Below are positions 23,537 through 31,854 of a stretch of DNA of 35,241 nt, in pieces; within the stretch, counting starts at the first letter, position 1, and each line of letters opens with the position of its first letter. Below the pieces are notes generated by a model that had not been told where the DNA came from, made no database searches, and saw nothing but the letters and a program-made list of their open reading frames with translations. Source of the stretch: Treponema sp. (GTDB lineage: Bacteria > Spirochaetota > Spirochaetia > Treponematales > Breznakiellaceae); the NCBI GenBank assembly GCA_031268385.1, contig JAIRXH010000201.1, positions 1 to 35,241 on the forward strand, written 5' to 3'. Made by a program: the position numbers and the translations under genes.

Positions 23537-24571
23537 ATGAAAGCCCTGTTGATGGAAGAATATAAAAAACTGAAATACACCGACGTTCCCGATCCCGTAA
23601 TTGAAAACGGGGATGACATGCTGGTCAGGATAAGGGCATCGTCAATATGCGGTTCCGATGTACACGGTTTCGACGGCTCAACGGGAAGGCGGCTGCCCCC
23701 CATCATCATGGGACACGAGGCGGCCGGGGAAATTGTCCGGACGGGCGCGGCCGTTACCGGCTTTAAAAAAGGGGACCGCGTTACCTTTGATTCTACCATT
23801 TATTGCGGGGAATGCTGGTTCTGCCGGCGCGGGGAAGTCAACCTGTGCGATCACCGCGTGGTGCTGGGGGTTTCCTGCGGCGAATATCGCCGCCACGGAA
23901 CCTTCGCCGAATACGCGCTTGTTCCCGAACGCATTGCCGTCCCTGTTCCCGAAGGGCTCTCCTGGGAGGAAGCGGCCTGTACCGAACCTGTGGGAGTAGC
24001 GGCCCATGCCGTGCGGACAGCCGCGCCCGGCCTCAACGAAACAACGGCGGTGGTAGGTTCGGGGCTTATCGGAAACCTGGTCATACAGATCCTCAAGGTT
24101 TCAGGTTCGGGAAAGGTGCTTGCCCTTGACACCGATCCGGCCCGGCGGGAAACAGCCCTGGCGTCGGGCGCAGACGCGGTTCTGGACCCGGCGTCAGGCG
24201 ATCTTGACGAGAAAATAAGGGATCTTACAGACGGCCGGGGGGCGGACAAGGTATTCGAGGCGGTGGGCGCCACGGCCCCCATAAGGACCGCCGTCTCCAT
24301 AGTACGCAAGGGCGGCGCGGTAATCCTCATTGGAAACGTAAGCCCGCGGGCCGAAATACCCCTGCAAAGCGTCGTTTCACGGCAGATAAGCCTCTTGGGG
24401 TCCTGCGCCATTTCCGGCGAATATCCTCTCGCCCTTGATCTTATGGCCGGGGGAAAGATAAAAGTAAAATCCCTCATCAGCGCGGCCGTTCCCCTAAGCG
24501 AAGGGCAGCAGTGGTTTGACCGTCTTTATAACCGCGAAGGGAACCTTCTTAAAGTGGTAATGCTTCCATAA
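23537..24571 (+). CDS. Zinc-dependent medium-chain alcohol/polyol dehydrogenase
   Basis: A 344-residue NAD(P)-dependent dehydrogenase of the sorbitol/threonine dehydrogenase group. Catalytic zinc ligands Cys38 (SICGSD), His60 and Glu61 (GHEAAGE) and the structural zinc cysteines 90, 93, 96 and 104 (CGECWFC...NLC) are all present. The nucleotide fold is marked by AVVGSGLIGNLVIQ. The start is ATG 23537 with AAGGAGG just upstream; a GTG three bases earlier is too close to it. Galactitol-phosphate, L-iditol or threonine are possible substrates. A Gfo/Idh/MocA oxidoreductase begins 30 bases after it, so the two probably act on the same carbohydrate. Confidence 0.88.
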   Translation: MKALLMEEYKKLKYTDVPDPVIENGDDMLVRIRASSICGSDVHGFDGSTGRRLPPIIMGHEAAGEIVRTGAAVTGFKKGDRVTFDSTIYCGECWFCRRGEVNLCDHRVVLGVSCGEYRRHGTFAEYALVPERIAVPVPEGLSWEEAACTEPVGVAAHAVRTAAPGLNETTAVVGSGLIGNLVIQILKVSGSGKVLALDTDPARRETALASGADAVLDPASGDLDEKIRDLTDGRGADKVFEAVGATAPIRTAVSIVRKGGAVILIGNVSPRAEIPLQSVVSRQISLLGSCAISGEYPLALDLMAGGKIKVKSLISAAVPLSEGQQWFDRLYNREGNLLKVVMLP

Positions 24572-24601
24572 TGGACAGGCGCGAATTAACAGGAGCGGTA
24601 C

Positions 24602-25669
24602 ATGGATAAAGTCCGTGTGGGTTTGGCGGGTTATGGCAAGGCGGCCGGTCTTCACGCGGAGGCGATATGGGGCAGCGCCTTCGCGGAGCTGGTTTCGGTC
24701 TCGGGAAGAAACAGGGAAAGGCGCGGCAGCTTTGCCGCCCGCTGGAATACCGGCTCACGGGAAACCGCCGCCGGCATGGTAAAACATGACGGTGTGGAAG
24801 CGGTCATTGTTACTACTCCCCATCCACAGCACTGTGAAGGAACCATTGAAGCCCTCGAAGCGGGCTGCCATGTCCTTGTGGAAAAACCCATGGCGGTCAG
24901 TACGGCCCAATGCGCGTTGATGATGGCTGCCGCGAAAAAGGCGGGGAAGATCCTTTCGGTGATAAGCCAGCGGCGCTGGTTTCCCGCGTGTCAAAGGATA
25001 CGCCGGGCCATAGACCAGGGCAAACTCGGAAAGCCCAGCCTTCTGCAGCTTACCATTCTGGGCTGGCGCGACCAGGCGTATTACACAAGCGATCCCTGGC
25101 GGGGCAGGTGGGATACCGAAGGAGGGGGCATCCTTATCAATCAGGCGCCCCATCAAATTGATTTGATGAACTGGTTCATGGGTCCTGTTGAAGAAGTAAA
25201 GGGGTACTGGGGCAATATCAACCACCCCTACATTGAAGTTGAGGACAGTGCGGCCGCGGCCCTGCGGTTCAAAAACGGCGGCATGGGATCGGTGCTGGTA
25301 AGCAATTCCCAGAAACCGGGCATCTACGCGAAGATCCATGTCCACGGATCAAACGGCGCTTCCGCGGGCGTTCAGACCGACGGAGGCGCCATGTTTATAG
25401 CCGGCGTAAGCGGCATTACCGAACCGCCGCTCAACGATCTGTGGACCATTCCGGGAGAAGAAAAACTTCTTGAACAGTTCCGCGCGGAAGACCAGGCGTT
25501 CTTCAAAAACATGGGGGAAAAGGCCACAGCCTGGTTCTTCAGCCGCCAAATTGATGACTTCTGCCAGGCGATACGGAACGGAACCCTTCCTTCCGTTACC
25601 GGCGAAGACGGCACGGAAACGGTGAAGTTCATTGAGACCATGTATAAAGAGGAGCATGTTCCCGCATAA
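24602..25669 (+). CDS. Gfo/Idh/MocA-family oxidoreductase
   Basis: A 355-residue NAD(P)-dependent sugar or inositol dehydrogenase. The Rossmann opening VRVGLAGYGKAAGLH and the family's Glu94-Lys95-Pro96 motif (VLVEKPMAV) place it clearly. The C-terminal domain contains GGILINQAPHQIDLMNWFMG, which includes the usual His of the active site. The start follows aggagcgg at good spacing. With the zinc dehydrogenase before it, it likely carries out sequential oxidations on a polyol or cyclitol. The substrate cannot be read from sequence. Confidence 0.9.
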   Translation: MDKVRVGLAGYGKAAGLHAEAIWGSAFAELVSVSGRNRERRGSFAARWNTGSRETAAGMVKHDGVEAVIVTTPHPQHCEGTIEALEAGCHVLVEKPMAVSTAQCALMMAAAKKAGKILSVISQRRWFPACQRIRRAIDQGKLGKPSLLQLTILGWRDQAYYTSDPWRGRWDTEGGGILINQAPHQIDLMNWFMGPVEEVKGYWGNINHPYIEVEDSAAAALRFKNGGMGSVLVSNSQKPGIYAKIHVHGSNGASAGVQTDGGAMFIAGVSGITEPPLNDLWTIPGEEKLLEQFRAEDQAFFKNMGEKATAWFFSRQIDDFCQAIRNGTLPSVTGEDGTETVKFIETMYKEEHVPA

Positions 25670-25713
25670 CCCAACGCCGCCCGCCGCCGGACTGCCGGGC
25701 AGCGGGCCGCCGG

Positions 25714-27636
25714 TCAGGGGAATACCTTGAAGCCGACGCTCATGACAAAATCCGTGCGCGGATGGTATTCGGGTGAACTGTAGCTTTTATACCCCCCCTG
25801 TTCTTCCTTGATAACATAGCCTGTCGCCGGATCAAAGGTTGTCTGTCCGCCCTTGGTGTAGCGCGTAACGACTATGCCCGCCTCGGCGAAAAGGGAGAGG
25901 GGGATCTTTCTTGTTTTGAGGCTGTAGGTTCCGCCTATCTTGAACACATGCCGCCACTGGTATACGCCGTCTTCGAGGAAGCTCTTTTCCGTGTTGGCGT
26001 CCTTGTAGATCTTGTCCCCCAGCGATGAGCCATCCACGCGGCCGCTTCCCCAGTCTGTGCCGTGGCGTATCATTTGATACTGGGCGTGGATCTTCGTACC
26101 GGGAAGCATTATGGCTTCGATGCGCAGAAGCGCTTCGTCGCTGTTGGGCGGCAGGTACATGCCAAGCGATTCGCCGTTATTTATATAGGCGGTGTCGATG
26201 GGCACGCGGGTCCAGGGCGTTTCGGTGTATTCATGGGTATAGCAGTAGGGTTCAACCTTGGTATAGCGCAGGGTAAGGGACGCGAAGGGAAGCCAGGGAA
26301 TGTTTATCTTTGTGCCCCCCTGAATTGCGTACATGTTCCGGTCATTATGGAGAAAACTGCCGAGCCCCGTGTCGAAACGGGCCTCGTCAAGGTAGAGACT
26401 GCCCCAGACCTTGAACTTGCCCGGTATGCGTATTTCAAAATCGCCGAAGAGCGCGAGGTTGTCAAAATCGCCCACGTTATTCTGGTAAAAGAAATTGCTG
26501 TTCACCGGGAACAGGTAGCCCAAATCGAAACGTTTGGGCCATACGGTGGCGCTGCCAAAGTCAATATGGATGAACCTGCCGGGGTTGAATTCCAGCATGG
26601 CAAGGGTAAACAGATTCTGGAAAGGATCGGCGTCCATCCACTGGTTGTTTGTCTTCATGTATTCAAGGGCGCCCGTGAGGAAGGAGAAGTTCATCCACCG
26701 TGTCACAACGGCGCTGCCTTCGGCCGCTACAAAGGGCCGGGCCGAGGCGTTAAGCACAAGGCTTGCCCCGTTTCCTTCGGGTCCCCAGTCCCGTCTCATC
26801 CTGCCGAAACGGAACGCCAGCCGCTTGTCAAAAAAGGAGGCGTTTATCTCGGAAATGATTTCGTAGCCGAAGGCAAAACTGTCGGGCCACGCGTGATACC
26901 CGCCGAGATCCGCGGGGGGAAATACCGCCCCTTCCCATTCCTTGGTAAAGGTCCCCGGAAACCAGGCCGGAATGTCGTAGACAAGCGAATAGGACTGGAG
27001 GGGAATATCGTAATAATATTCATGGTTGATTAGGATGCCGTTTGCGTCGTAATACGGGCCGCCGCTGTAGGGGTTGGCCGGTCTTCCGTATTTTGTGTCA
27101 ATGTACGGCGGATTGGGCCTTGACCCCAGTATGTCCCGGTCGACATACAGAAAACCGGCCTTTATGTTGAAATTCCAGGAAAGGCGGCTGCCCATGTCTC
27201 CGGCAATGTACATCGTTCCCATGTTGACGCTGCCAAAGGCCGGGGACGGAACCCTGGTCGAAAACATGCTCTCCCAGTTAATGCCGCCTTCAAACGAAAC
27301 CCTTGTTCCGCTTTTGAGAAAACTCTCGGAATAATAGCGGCCTTCCTGGAGACTGAGGCCCGCGCTGCGTACAAAGGATTCAAGAAGTCTCCGTACTATG
27401 CCGGCCTCCCGCTCTGAAATTCCCGCGTTAAGGATTTCGGTCAGTGTGTCCCTGACCTGGCTCTGCGGCCAGGGCCTCGCGGAAGGGGGAGGACGCACAA
27501 GGCCGCGGAGAACGGCGTTTTCGATGACGGTATACACATCGCTGTCAAGCGGGATTGAATTGTACTCCTGGGCGTCAAGCGCCGGCCGGACAAGAAAAAG
27601 ACACAAGGCAAACAAAAACCACGCTGGAAACTTCAT
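25714..27636 (-). CDS. Large outer-membrane beta-barrel protein (Wzi-like?)
   Basis: A 640-residue exported protein. Residues 1-22 (MKFPAWFLFALCLFLVRPALDA) form a signal peptide. Most of the rest alternates polar and aromatic residues in short strands typical of an outer-membrane barrel, such as SRLSWNFNIKAGFLYVDRD and FASLTLRYTKVEP, and the end FVMSVGFKVFP resembles a closing barrel strand. An N-terminal soluble segment (about 25-110) precedes the barrel. The layout recalls Wzi capsule-assembly proteins, though no diagnostic motif confirms it. A structural or porin role in the spirochaete outer membrane is equally possible. Confidence 0.75.
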   Translation of the reverse strand: MKFPAWFLFALCLFLVRPALDAQEYNSIPLDSDVYTVIENAVLRGLVRPPPSARPWPQSQVRDTLTEILNAGISEREAGIVRRLLESFVRSAGLSLQEGRYYSESFLKSGTRVSFEGGINWESMFSTRVPSPAFGSVNMGTMYIAGDMGSRLSWNFNIKAGFLYVDRDILGSRPNPPYIDTKYGRPANPYSGGPYYDANGILINHEYYYDIPLQSYSLVYDIPAWFPGTFTKEWEGAVFPPADLGGYHAWPDSFAFGYEIISEINASFFDKRLAFRFGRMRRDWGPEGNGASLVLNASARPFVAAEGSAVVTRWMNFSFLTGALEYMKTNNQWMDADPFQNLFTLAMLEFNPGRFIHIDFGSATVWPKRFDLGYLFPVNSNFFYQNNVGDFDNLALFGDFEIRIPGKFKVWGSLYLDEARFDTGLGSFLHNDRNMYAIQGGTKINIPWLPFASLTLRYTKVEPYCYTHEYTETPWTRVPIDTAYINNGESLGMYLPPNSDEALLRIEAIMLPGTKIHAQYQMIRHGTDWGSGRVDGSSLGDKIYKDANTEKSFLEDGVYQWRHVFKIGGTYSLKTRKIPLSLFAEAGIVVTRYTKGGQTTFDPATGYVIKEEQGGYKSYSSPEYHPRTDFVMSVGFKVFP

Positions 27637-27720
27637 ACTTTCAGTCTACTTCAAAGCGGCCGTTTTGGTAAGCCGCCGCCGCAAACGCCGCCAGGGCCCT
27701 GGCCGCCGCCGCCGCGCTAT

Positions 27721-27748
27721 GGCCGGCCGCGTAACGCCGCGGCCGGCC
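27721..27748. repeat. GC-rich 11-bp hairpin after the CopZ-like gene
   Basis: ggccggccgcg (27721-27731) and cgcggccggcc (27738-27748) pair perfectly across a six-base loop, eight bases past the end of the chaperone gene and upstream of the barrel gene on the minus strand. No T-tract follows in that direction. It may act as a weak or factor-dependent terminator, or as an mRNA stabiliser. Confidence 0.5.
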
Positions 27749-27755
27749 TTCAGGT

Positions 27756-27956
27756 TTACGCTGTTTCGTAGCCCGCTTCTTGTACGGCGGCCTTCATCGC
27801 GTCCGGGTTCACCGAATCCGCGTGAACCACGACGGCGTTCTTTTTTTTAAGATTGACCTTTGCGGAAGAAACGCCCGCTATTCCTTCAAGGGCTTCGGTG
27901 ACATGCTTTACGCAGTGTTCACAGGACATCCCTTCTATATGCAAGGTAGTCTTCAT
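27756..27956 (-). CDS. CopZ-like heavy-metal-associated chaperone
   Basis: A 66-residue ferredoxin-like metal carrier. The metal-binding loop GMSCEHC is at residues 9-15, with Cys12 and Cys15, and the conserved ending AGYETA is present. It likely ferries Cu+ to a P-type ATPase, which is not in this window; mercury or other soft metals are less likely. The start at 27956 is set by AAGGAG eight bases upstream; a longer frame to 28154 lacks support. A TTTACA (28003-27998), 16-bp spacer and TATTAT (27981-27976) provide a plausible promoter on this strand. Confidence 0.9.
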   Translation of the reverse strand: MKTTLHIEGMSCEHCVKHVTEALEGIAGVSSAKVNLKKKNAVVVHADSVNPDAMKAAVQEAGYETA

Positions 27957-27975
27957 TTTATGCTCCTTACTGTCT

Positions 27976-28003
27976 ATAATAGCAGACGGACATGTTTTGT
28001 AAA
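27976..28003 (-). promoter_or_regulatory. Promoter for the CopZ-like gene
   Basis: On the minus strand, TTTACA (28003-27998) is followed after 16 bp by TATTAT (27981-27976), about 20 bases before the ATG at 27956. The same A/T block reads TATAAT on the plus strand, but without a good -35 for the aldo/keto reductase. Confidence 0.45.
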
Positions 28004-28026
28004 GGTCACGGATTACGGAGAAAGGG

Positions 28027-29226
28027 ATGCGGTACAGAACGGACATAAAAACGGGCAATTCACTATCGGTGCTGGGATACGGCTGCATGCGCTTCCCCAA
28101 AATTCCCGGCGCCGCCGGCATGAGGAAGATCGAGGAACTTGTAGTCCGTTCCATTGACGGGGGGGTGAATTACTTTGATACCGCCTTTATCTATCCGGGA
28201 AGCGAGGATGCCCTTGGCGCGGTTCTTGAAAAGAACGGGCTGAGGAAGAAGGTGTTTGTCGCCACCAAGCTGCCGGTGGTGCTCCTCAGGGGTCCCGGCG
28301 ATTTTGACCGTTATTTCAGGATGTCGCTTGAACGGCTCAGGACGAATTACGCGGATTATTACCTTATGCACATGCTTACAAACCTTGAGCTGTGGAACAA
28401 ACTTGTCTCCTGGGGAATAGTGGACTGGATAGCGCGGAAGAAAAAAAGCGGTGAAATACGAAGCGCGGGATTTTCTTTTCACGGAAGCTGTTCCGAGTTC
28501 CAAAGGATTCTTGACGATTACGATTGGGATATGACCCAGATTCAGTACAACTATTCCGACGAGAATTTCCAGGCCGGCGTCACCGGCCTTAAGGCCGCCG
28601 CGAAGAAGATGCCCGTGGTGATCATGGAGCCGCTCCTTGGGGGAAAACTTGCCGCGCTTTCCCCTGAGGCCGGGGATATTTTCAGAACGGCAGATCCTTC
28701 CCTTTCGCCCGCCGGCCGCGGCCTTAACTGGGTGTGGAACAGGGGCGAGGTGACGACGCTGCTTTCGGGCATGAGCGGCATGGACCAGCTTGAGGAGAAC
28801 CTTGCCCTCGCGGACAGGGCGGAGCCGGGAATGCTCGGGGCGGAGGATCTGGATCTGTACCGCCGTGTGCTTGAAGTGGTAAACCGGGGCTTTAAAATAC
28901 GCTGTACCGGCTGCAACTACTGCATGCCCTGTCCGCGCGGGGTTAACATCCCTTCTTCCTTTGCCGCCTACAATCTTTCGTATTCCATGGGCTATATCGA
29001 GGGGATGAAGCACTTCGTTACCAGTACCGCGGTGATCTCCGAAAAAACGGGAAGTCCGGGCCTGTGCGTACAGTGCGGACGCTGTGAACAGCACTGTCCC
29101 CAGCATCTTCCCATTGTTAAAAACCTCGCCATGGTGCGCAGACGCATGGAGCCTCTCTGGTTCCGCGTCTTTGTTTCCGCCGTCCGCGCCGTTCTGGGCA
29201 AAAACCAAAAGACGGCCGCCTCATGA
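28027..29226 (+). CDS. Aldo/keto reductase with C-terminal [4Fe-4S] cluster motifs
   Basis: A 399-residue oxidoreductase. The N-terminal aldo/keto reductase barrel has the catalytic tetrad Asp51, Tyr56, Lys81 and His115. The C-terminal part carries Cys motifs, CTGCNYCMPCPRGVNIP and CVQCGRCEQHCP, which suit two [4Fe-4S] clusters. Such proteins occur widely in anaerobes, where the clusters may let ferredoxin or another carrier donate electrons in place of NADPH. The stop overlaps the next gene's start as ATGA. Substrate unknown. Confidence 0.92.
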   Translation: MRYRTDIKTGNSLSVLGYGCMRFPKIPGAAGMRKIEELVVRSIDGGVNYFDTAFIYPGSEDALGAVLEKNGLRKKVFVATKLPVVLLRGPGDFDRYFRMSLERLRTNYADYYLMHMLTNLELWNKLVSWGIVDWIARKKKSGEIRSAGFSFHGSCSEFQRILDDYDWDMTQIQYNYSDENFQAGVTGLKAAAKKMPVVIMEPLLGGKLAALSPEAGDIFRTADPSLSPAGRGLNWVWNRGEVTTLLSGMSGMDQLEENLALADRAEPGMLGAEDLDLYRRVLEVVNRGFKIRCTGCNYCMPCPRGVNIPSSFAAYNLSYSMGYIEGMKHFVTSTAVISEKTGSPGLCVQCGRCEQHCPQHLPIVKNLAMVRRRMEPLWFRVFVSAVRAVLGKNQKTAAS

Positions 29227-30173
29227 GCCGCCTTCCAGGGCGCCGCCTCGTAAGGCTTTCACGGACGCTGGGATGCCTCGCCGTCTGCTGTATCGCGGGC
29301 TGCGGACGCGCCTCTCCCGGAAATTCCGGCGGCTCCCCCGCGTCCGGCGGCGGGCCTGTCGTCGCGGTAAGCATACTGCCGCAGGACTGGTTTGTGTCGC
29401 GCGTTTCCGGGGGCAGGGCCCGTACAATTGTTCTTGCCGGTTCTGGGCAGAACCCCCATACCTACGAGCCTTCCCCAAAACAGATGGCGGGCCTTGCCGG
29501 CGCGGGCGTGTGGATTCTTTCGGGCGCCGAATTTGAAACGGGCCTCCGTCCCAAGGTTGCCGCCCTTTTTCCTGGTCTCCGTATTGTTGACGGAACCGCG
29601 GGAGTGACCTTCCGCCGGCTTGAGGAACACGATGATGACGGCGATCATGACGGGGAGGACGGCGGTTTTGACCGCCATACCTGGCTGGGAAGGGAGCCCG
29701 CGAAGATCCTTGCTTCCCATGTCAGGGACGCTCTCCTTCTCCTTGATCCGGCCAACGCGGAATCTTACCGCCTTAATTATGAGGCGCTCGCGGGTGAAAT
29801 AGACGCCGAATTCGACAGGCTTGGGAAAGAACTTGCCTCCCTCCAGGGAAGGGTTGTTTTTGTGTATCATCCCAGTTTCGGTTATTTTCTGGATGAATTC
29901 GGGATAAAACAGGAGGCGGTGGAAACAGGGGGAAAGGAACCGGGTCCCCGGGATATAGGGTATCTTGTCGAAAAAGCACAAAGGGAAAAGGCGGCGGTTA
30001 TTTTTGTACAGGCGCAGTTCCCGGCAAACGCCGCGGCGGCTGTCGCGGCTGCCGCGGGCGCCAGGCTTGTTCCCCTTGATCCGCTTGACCCGGACTGGCT
30101 GGGCAATATACGCCGCATGGGCGGCGCGCTCCTGGAAGCTCTGGAACCGCCTGGGGGAGTTCAAAATGACTGA
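29223..30173 (+). CDS. Zinc/manganese-binding lipoprotein (ZnuA/TroA-like)
   Basis: Receptor of a metal ABC importer, 316 residues. A signal region ends in the lipobox IAGC with Cys27, so it should be lipid-anchored. Metal-site His residues are seen in QNPHTYEPSP, DRHTWL and VYHPSFGYF. A histidine/acidic loop, EEHDDDGDHDGEDGG, between the first two resembles the metal-collecting loop of ZnuA. The family cannot be split into Zn, Mn or Fe types by sequence alone, but the loop leans to zinc. The ATPase gene starts inside its last codons. Confidence 0.9.
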   Translation: MSRLPGRRLVRLSRTLGCLAVCCIAGCGRASPGNSGGSPASGGGPVVAVSILPQDWFVSRVSGGRARTIVLAGSGQNPHTYEPSPKQMAGLAGAGVWILSGAEFETGLRPKVAALFPGLRIVDGTAGVTFRRLEEHDDDGDHDGEDGGFDRHTWLGREPAKILASHVRDALLLLDPANAESYRLNYEALAGEIDAEFDRLGKELASLQGRVVFVYHPSFGYFLDEFGIKQEAVETGGKEPGPRDIGYLVEKAQREKAAVIFVQAQFPANAAAAVAAAAGARLVPLDPLDPDWLGNIRRMGGALLEALEPPGGVQND

Positions 30174-31002
30174 ACCGGAAGCCGTTTTCAACAGTTCTTC
30201 GGGGAAGAATCCCCGGCCCGTTCATCCCCTTCACAGGCGCGTCGCGCTTGAATTTGAAGGCGTGTCTTTCTCCTACGGAGAGACGAAGGTGCTGGAAAAC
30301 GCCAGTTTTCACATACACGAGGGGGAATTTGTCGCCCTTGTTGGTCCCAACGGATCGGGCAAGACGACGGTGCTCAAACTGCTCCTGGGGCTTAAGACGC
30401 CCGGGGCGGGAAAAATAGAACTTTTCGGCGCGCGCGCGGGTTATGTTCCCCAGCAGCCGCCCGGCGACGAGATCTTTCCCATTTCGGTTCGTAATGTGGT
30501 GCGCATGGGACGGCTCCTTCCTTCCCGTTTGTACTCGAAGGAAGACAGAAGCGCCGCCGAAGAAGCCCTCCGTCAGGCGGAGATCTCCGATCTCGCGGAC
30601 CGCCCCTACGGCGCGCTTTCGGGCGGACAGCGGCGGCGCGTCCTTGTTGCCCGCGCGCTTGCCGCCAGGCCCGACATTCTTATACTTGACGAGCCCACCG
30701 CGAATATGGACGCCGAAAGCGGGGAACGGCTCTTTGACATTCTGGGAAAGCTGAAAGGGACAACTACCATACTGATAGTGACCCACGATACGGATTTTGT
30801 CTCCTCCCTTACCGACCGCGTTCTGTGCATGGGAGACGGCGGAGAGCCGCGTTACGGCAAAGTCCGCGGCCTTCTCCAGCACGGTACCGAGGCGCAGGGC
30901 ATGCGCGGCGTTTCGCGGGTAATCCACGACGGCATTCCCGCCGATCTCTGTTGCGGTGAAAACGGGGGGGAATTGTCCCCCGACGGGGACGGACATTCGT
31001 GA
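30166..31002 (+). CDS. Metal ABC transporter ATPase (ZnuC-like)
   Basis: A 278-residue ATPase of the metal importer. Walker A GPNGSGKT is at 60-67, signature LSGGQ at 151-155, Walker B ILILDEP at 171-177, and switch His207. Start ATG 30166 overlaps the end of the receptor gene and has gggggag upstream; a longer frame to 29965 would run deep into it. The extra N-terminal 25 residues and a C-terminal tail with paired cysteines (LCCGENGG) are unusual for the class and may bind metal. Confidence 0.9.
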   Translation: MTEPEAVFNSSSGKNPRPVHPLHRRVALEFEGVSFSYGETKVLENASFHIHEGEFVALVGPNGSGKTTVLKLLLGLKTPGAGKIELFGARAGYVPQQPPGDEIFPISVRNVVRMGRLLPSRLYSKEDRSAAEEALRQAEISDLADRPYGALSGGQRRRVLVARALAARPDILILDEPTANMDAESGERLFDILGKLKGTTTILIVTHDTDFVSSLTDRVLCMGDGGEPRYGKVRGLLQHGTEAQGMRGVSRVIHDGIPADLCCGENGGELSPDGDGHS

Positions 31003-31844
31003 AGGATTTTATTGCGGCGCTTGCGGGCGCCGGGGTTCCCTTTGTAAGGAACGCCCTTTTCGCGGGACTCCTTTCGGCCGTGCTTTTTGGAACCATCGGT
31101 TCCCTGGTAACGGTGCGGCGAATCGGAAGCCTCGCGGGCGCCGTTTCTCACGCCGTCCTGGGCGGCATAGGCATGGCCCTGTATTTTTCCTCGGCGGGAA
31201 TACTGCCGGGCTTTCCCCCCATAGCGGGCGCGCTCGTGTTCGCGGTGCTCGCGGCGCTTGTCATAGGCGTTGTGTCGCTCAAGGCGAAGCAGCGTGAGGA
31301 TACGGTGATAAACGCCATCTGGGCCATAGGGATGAGCCTGGGCGTTCTGTTCATGGCGAAAACGCCCGGTTACACCGATCCGCAGGCGTATCTTTTTGGA
31401 AACATACTGCTCATCTCAAGCCGGGATCTTGTTCTTCTTGGCGTTCTTGACGTGTTTGTCCTTTTTCTTGTCCTGCGTTTTTATCCGCAGATAGAGGCCT
31501 CTTCTTTTGACGGCGAATTCGCCAGGGTGCGGGGCGTGCCTTCTGGCGCGGTGTTTCTTGTTCTTCTTGGAATAACCGCCTGCGCCATCGTACTGCTTCA
31601 GACCTTCGTGGGGATCGTCATGGTAATAGCCATGCTGACCCTTCCCGCGGGGTGTTCGGCCGTTTTTTCACGGAGCCTGGGCGGCATGATGATAGTAAGT
31701 TCGCTTTTTTCGGCCGCTTTTTCCGTCGCGGGGCTGGCGGCCGGCTGGGCCTTTGACGTTCCGGTGGGAGCCATGACGGTGATCATCGCGGGAACGGTGT
31801 TTCTGGGCGTGTCGGCGCTGAGGGTGTTAGCGGGAAGAAGATGA
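30999..31844 (+). CDS. Metal ABC transporter permease (ZnuB-like)
   Basis: A 281-residue integral membrane protein with seven to nine hydrophobic segments. The family motif GSLVTVRRIGSLAGAVSHAVLGG is at about 31-53 and the ABC-3 permease pattern LKAKQREDTVINAIWAIGMSLG follows. The GTG start overlaps the ATPase stop as GTGA, so receptor, ATPase and permease are one coupled operon. The metal is likely zinc or manganese. Confidence 0.92.
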   Translation: MKDFIAALAGAGVPFVRNALFAGLLSAVLFGTIGSLVTVRRIGSLAGAVSHAVLGGIGMALYFSSAGILPGFPPIAGALVFAVLAALVIGVVSLKAKQREDTVINAIWAIGMSLGVLFMAKTPGYTDPQAYLFGNILLISSRDLVLLGVLDVFVLFLVLRFYPQIEASSFDGEFARVRGVPSGAVFLVLLGITACAIVLLQTFVGIVMVIAMLTLPAGCSAVFSRSLGGMMIVSSLFSAAFSVAGLAAGWAFDVPVGAMTVIIAGTVFLGVSALRVLAGRR

Positions 31845-31854
31845 CGCGGGCCCG

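Noticed and set aside
27756-28154. Longer start (132 codons) for the CopZ-like gene
   Set aside because: The extra 66 residues overlap the divergent gene's start and the promoter; the AAGGAG site fits the short form.
28063-29208. 381-codon antisense ORF over the aldo/keto reductase
   Set aside because: No motifs; mirror of a gene with an intact catalytic tetrad.
29965-30165. Longer start for the ZnuC-like ATPase
   Set aside because: It would run 200 bases into the receptor gene in another frame; the ATG at 30166 has a suitable ribosome site.
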